Below, piece by piece: positions 59,219-64,000 of a stretch of 64,000 bases of DNA. The translations under genes were made by a program, and so were the position numbers. Origin of the DNA: Streptomyces albogriseolus (GTDB lineage Bacteria > Actinomycetota > Actinomycetes > Streptomycetales > Streptomycetaceae). The notes beneath the pieces are model-generated. The model was not told the DNA's origin and ran no database searches. It saw only the letters and a program-made list of their open reading frames with translations. Position 1 is the stretch's first letter. Each line of letters opens with the position of its first letter. The stretch is taken from the NCBI GenBank assembly GCA_014650475.1, contig BMVA01000020.1, forward strand, positions 1-64,000, written 5' to 3'.

Positions 59219-59299
59219 ATGCGCGGCAGCCTGCCGAGGTCGACCAGCGACACCCCACCCCCCTTCGGGGCCGTAACCTCCGGATCCGTCACCGGCTGA
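59219..59299 (+). CDS. 26-codon ORF between the riboswitch and cobD
   Basis: An ORF of 26 codons (M R G S L P R S T S D T, then Pro-rich, ending G S V T G) begins 9 nt after GTGAGGA at 59204-59209, the only good ribosome-binding site near the riboswitch. Its TGA (59297-59299) lies 4 nt before the cobD ATG at 59304, which itself has no Shine-Dalgarno site. So cobD is probably translated by reinitiation. It could also be an uncharacterised leader that sets coupling. No homology is recognised. Confidence 0.5.
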   Translation: MRGSLPRSTSDTPPPFGAVTSGSVTG

Positions 59300-59303
59300 A
59301 CCC

Positions 59304-60245
59304 ATGGGTGCCGATCGCGTGTTCGCGTACGGCGCCGCCGCCGGCCTCCTCGGCGACCTGCTGCTCGGCGATCCCCGCCGTGGGCATCCGGTCGCCGCGT
59401 TCGGGCGGGCCGCGGCTGCCGTGGAGCGGGTGCTGTGGCGGGACGACCGGGGCCGCGGGGCCGTGCACACCGCCGTGTGCGTCGGCGGCGCCGTCGCCCT
59501 CGGGAGCCTGGCCGCCCGCGCCGTACGCCGCTCCCCCGCCGCTTCCGTCGCCCTGACCGGCGTCGCCACCTGGGCCGTCGTCGGCGGGACCTCGCTGGCC
59601 CGGGAGGCGCGTGCCATCGCCCAGGCGCTGGAGGCCGGTGACGTCGAGGCCGCCCGGGAGCGGCTGCCGCACCTGTGCGGACGTGACCCGCAGGCCCTGG
59701 ACGCCGACGGCATCGCCCGCGCCGTCGTGGAGTCCGTCGCCGAGAACACCTCCGACGCCGTGGTGGGCGCCCTGGTGTGGGGCGCGGTCGCCGGGGTGCC
59801 GGGTCTGGTGGGCTTCCGGGCCGTCAACACCCTGGACGCGATGGTGGGGCACAAGTCGCCCCGTCACCGCCGCTACGGCTGGGCGTCCGCCCGTCTCGAC
59901 GACGTCGCCGGCTGGCCGGGCGCGCGTCTGACGGCCGTCCTGGCCGCGCTCACCGGGCCGAACCCGCGCGGTGCGGTACGGGCCTGGCGCGCGGACGCGG
60001 GCAAGCACCCCAGCCCCAACGCCGGTCCCGTGGAGGCGTCCTTCGCGGGCGCGCTCGGCGTGCGGCTCGGCGGGACCCTCTCCTACGGCGGGCGGGTCGA
60101 GCACCGGCCCGTCCTCAACGGCGGCGGACGCCCCGTCGCCGTCACCGACATCGACCGGGCGGTGCGCCTGTCGCGGCGCGTCGGCTGGCTGGCGCTGGCG
60201 GCCGGTGTGGCCGCGCGGCGCGTGCTGAAGGGACGTGCCACATGA
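59304..60245 (+). CDS. cobD: Adenosylcobinamide-phosphate synthase (CobD/CbiB)
   Basis: A 313-residue integral membrane enzyme that attaches aminopropanol (or its phosphate) to adenosylcobyric acid. Visible family segments are [62 protein letters not shown] and [19 protein letters not shown]. About five helices. The start at 59304 is preceded by a short ORF, not a ribosome site. The stop overlaps the cobQ ATG (ATGA). Controlled by the B12 riboswitch. Confidence 0.93.
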   Translation: MGADRVFAYGAAAGLLGDLLLGDPRRGHPVAAFGRAAAAVERVLWRDDRGRGAVHTAVCVGGAVALGSLAARAVRRSPAASVALTGVATWAVVGGTSLAREARAIAQALEAGDVEAARERLPHLCGRDPQALDADGIARAVVESVAENTSDAVVGALVWGAVAGVPGLVGFRAVNTLDAMVGHKSPRHRRYGWASARLDDVAGWPGARLTAVLAALTGPNPRGAVRAWRADAGKHPSPNAGPVEASFAGALGVRLGGTLSYGGRVEHRPVLNGGGRPVAVTDIDRAVRLSRRVGWLALAAGVAARRVLKGRAT

Positions 60246-61749
60246 GCGGTGGCGGACTGCTGGTCGCCGGGACCACCTCGGACGCCGGCAAGAGCGTGGT
60301 CACCGCCGGGATCTGCCGGTGGCTGGTGCGCCAGGGGGTGAAGGCCGCGCCGTTCAAGGCGCAGAACATGTCGCTGAACTCGTTCGTCACCCGCGAGGGC
60401 GCCGAGATCGGCCGCGCCCAGGCCATGCAGGCCCAGGCGTGCCGGGTGGAGCCGACTGCGCTGATGAACCCGGTGCTGCTGAAGCCGGGCGGCGAACGAT
60501 CCAGCCAGGTGGTGCTGATGGGCCGCCCGGTCGGCGAGATGAGCGCCCGCGGCTATCACGGGGGCCGTCAGGAACGGCTCCTCGGCACCGTCCTGGACTG
60601 CCTGGAGCAGCTGCGGAACCAGTACGACGCGGTGATCTGCGAGGGCGCCGGGAGCCCGGCGGAGATCAACCTGCGCCGCACCGACATCGTGAACATGGGC
60701 GTCGCCCGCAACGCCGGTCTGCCGGTGCTCGTCGTCGGCGACATCGACCGGGGCGGCGTCTTCGCCTCCTTCTTCGGCACGGTCGCCCTGCTCTCCCCCG
60801 AGGACCAGGAGCTGGTCGCCGGGTTCCTGGTGAACAAGTTTCGCGGGGACGTCTCGCTGCTGGAACCGGGCCTGGAGATGCTGCACGGACTGACCGGGCG
60901 GCGCACCTACGGCGTGCTGCCCTTCCAGCACGGGCTGGGCATCGACGAGGAGGACGGTCTCAGGGTGTCGCTGCGGGGCGCCGTGCGGGAGTCCGCGGTG
61001 GCCGCGCCGGCCGGCGAGGAGCTGCTGCGGGTCGCGGTGTGCGCGGTGCCGCTGATGTCCAACTTCACCGACGTGGACGCGCTGGCCGCCGAGCCGGGTG
61101 TCGTGGTGCGGTTCGTGGACCGGCCGGACGAACTCGCCGACGCCGACCTGGTGGTCGTGCCGGGCACCCGCGGGACCGTACGCGCGCTGCGCTGGCTGCG
61201 CGAACGCGGACTGGCGGACGCGCTGGTGCGGCGGGCCGCCGAGGGCCGGCCGCTGCTGGGCGTCTGCGGCGGCTTCCAGCTCCTCGGCGAGCACATCGAG
61301 GACGACGTGGAGAGCCGCGCGGGCCGCGTGGACGGGCTCGGCGTGCTGCCCGTACGGGTGCGGTTCGCGCGTGAGAAGACCCTGGCCCGCCCGGCCGGCG
61401 AGGCCCTGGGTGAGCGCGTCGAGGGGTACGAGATCCATCACGGGGTCGCCGAAGTGCTCGGCGGGGAAGCCTTCCTGGACGGCTGCCGGGTCGGCTCCAC
61501 CTGGGGCACGCACTGGCACGGCGCGCTGGAGTCGGACGGGTTCCGGCGGGCGTTCCTGCGCGCGGTCGCCGAACGCGCGGGACGCCGTTTCGTGCCGGCC
61601 CCCGACACCTCCTTCGCCGCGCTGCGCGAGGAGCAGCTCGACCGGCTCGGCGACCTGATCGAACAGCACGCGGACACGGACGCGCTGTGGCGGCTCATCG
61701 AGTCCGGCGCGCCACCAGGACTGCCCTTCATTCCACCGGGAGCGCCCGC

Positions 61750-61753
<4 letters not shown>
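60242..61753 (+). CDS. cobQ: Cobyric acid synthase
   Basis: A 503-residue ATP- and glutamine-dependent amidotransferase adding four amides to adenosylcobyrinate a,c-diamide. The N-terminal P-loop [13 protein letters not shown] binds [15 protein letters not shown] and [26 protein letters not shown] follow. The glutaminase half has [13 protein letters not shown] with the catalytic Cys, and the His in [13 protein letters not shown]. Length is normal for CobQ. It overlaps cobD (ATGA) and its stop overlaps cobN (ATGA). Confidence 0.95.

Positions 61754-64000
<2,247 letters not shown>

Overview
The window is chromosomal DNA of a Streptomyces species. Evidence: about 72% GC, third codon positions almost all G or C, GTG starts common, and a set of genes typical of the genus (a chaplin, a Gbn-type GATC-binding protein, a streptophobe-type membrane protein, an Asp23 cluster with DUF6286). 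From memory, gene content and order match the S. coelicolor stretch around SCO1792-SCO1849; I could not run a search. No phage, transposon or CRISPR array is visible, so this is conserved core chromosome.

Layout. 1-540: first bases and leader of an rRNA operon reading left out of the window. 0.5-7 kb: DNA glycosylase, Spo0M-like protein, PEBP-like protein, HNH nuclease, stomatin/NfeD pair, ABC ATPase. 7-9.2 kb: short chaplin and a GAF sensor kinase/LuxR regulator pair. 9.4-17 kb: SDR plus divergent QueA-like enzyme, secreted transglycosylase, FHA-ABC exporter, and a membrane protein with a TTA codon. 17.7-28.4 kb: SerB, SixA-like phosphatase, MFS exporter with divergent GntR regulator, FabG-FabI, TldD-TldE, TyrS. 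28.5-33 kb: small membrane proteins, a candidate small RNA, MoaA, acetate symporter operon. 33-41 kb: two tandem subtilases, a CoA-transferase with rearranged halves, CopD-like protein, DnaQ-BRCT protein, SURF1. 41-46 kb: tightly packed set of symporter, ECF sigma factor, one-pass membrane protein, GH15 enzyme and SDR. 46-50 kb: Asp23/DUF6286 envelope-stress cluster with a divergent two-lobed protein. 49.7-53 kb: crotonase, gbn, ABC-F ATPase. 53-59 kb: glyoxalase-fold protein, unknown protein, hydrolase, class II aldolase, phosphate transporter. 59-64 kb: cobalamin riboswitch, then cobD-cobQ-cobN; cobN runs off the right edge.

How parts work together. The cobalamin genes overlap by ATGA junctions under one B12 riboswitch whose visible ribosome-binding site serves a 26-codon ORF ending 4 nt before cobD. 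The phosphate transporter has 11-nt repeats resembling PhoP boxes. FabG and FabI supply the two reductions of type II fatty acid elongation. The acetate symporter is preceded by its usual DUF485 partner.

Items most worth a second look: the riboswitch with its coupled short ORF; a cluster of GATC sites upstream of gbn; a possible 7-residue leader peptide before the ABC-F gene; the symporter/sigma/membrane-protein/GH15/SDR operon; a recurring leaderless promoter layout; and a candidate small RNA near 29.5 kb. Most gene functions are family assignments from reading the translations.
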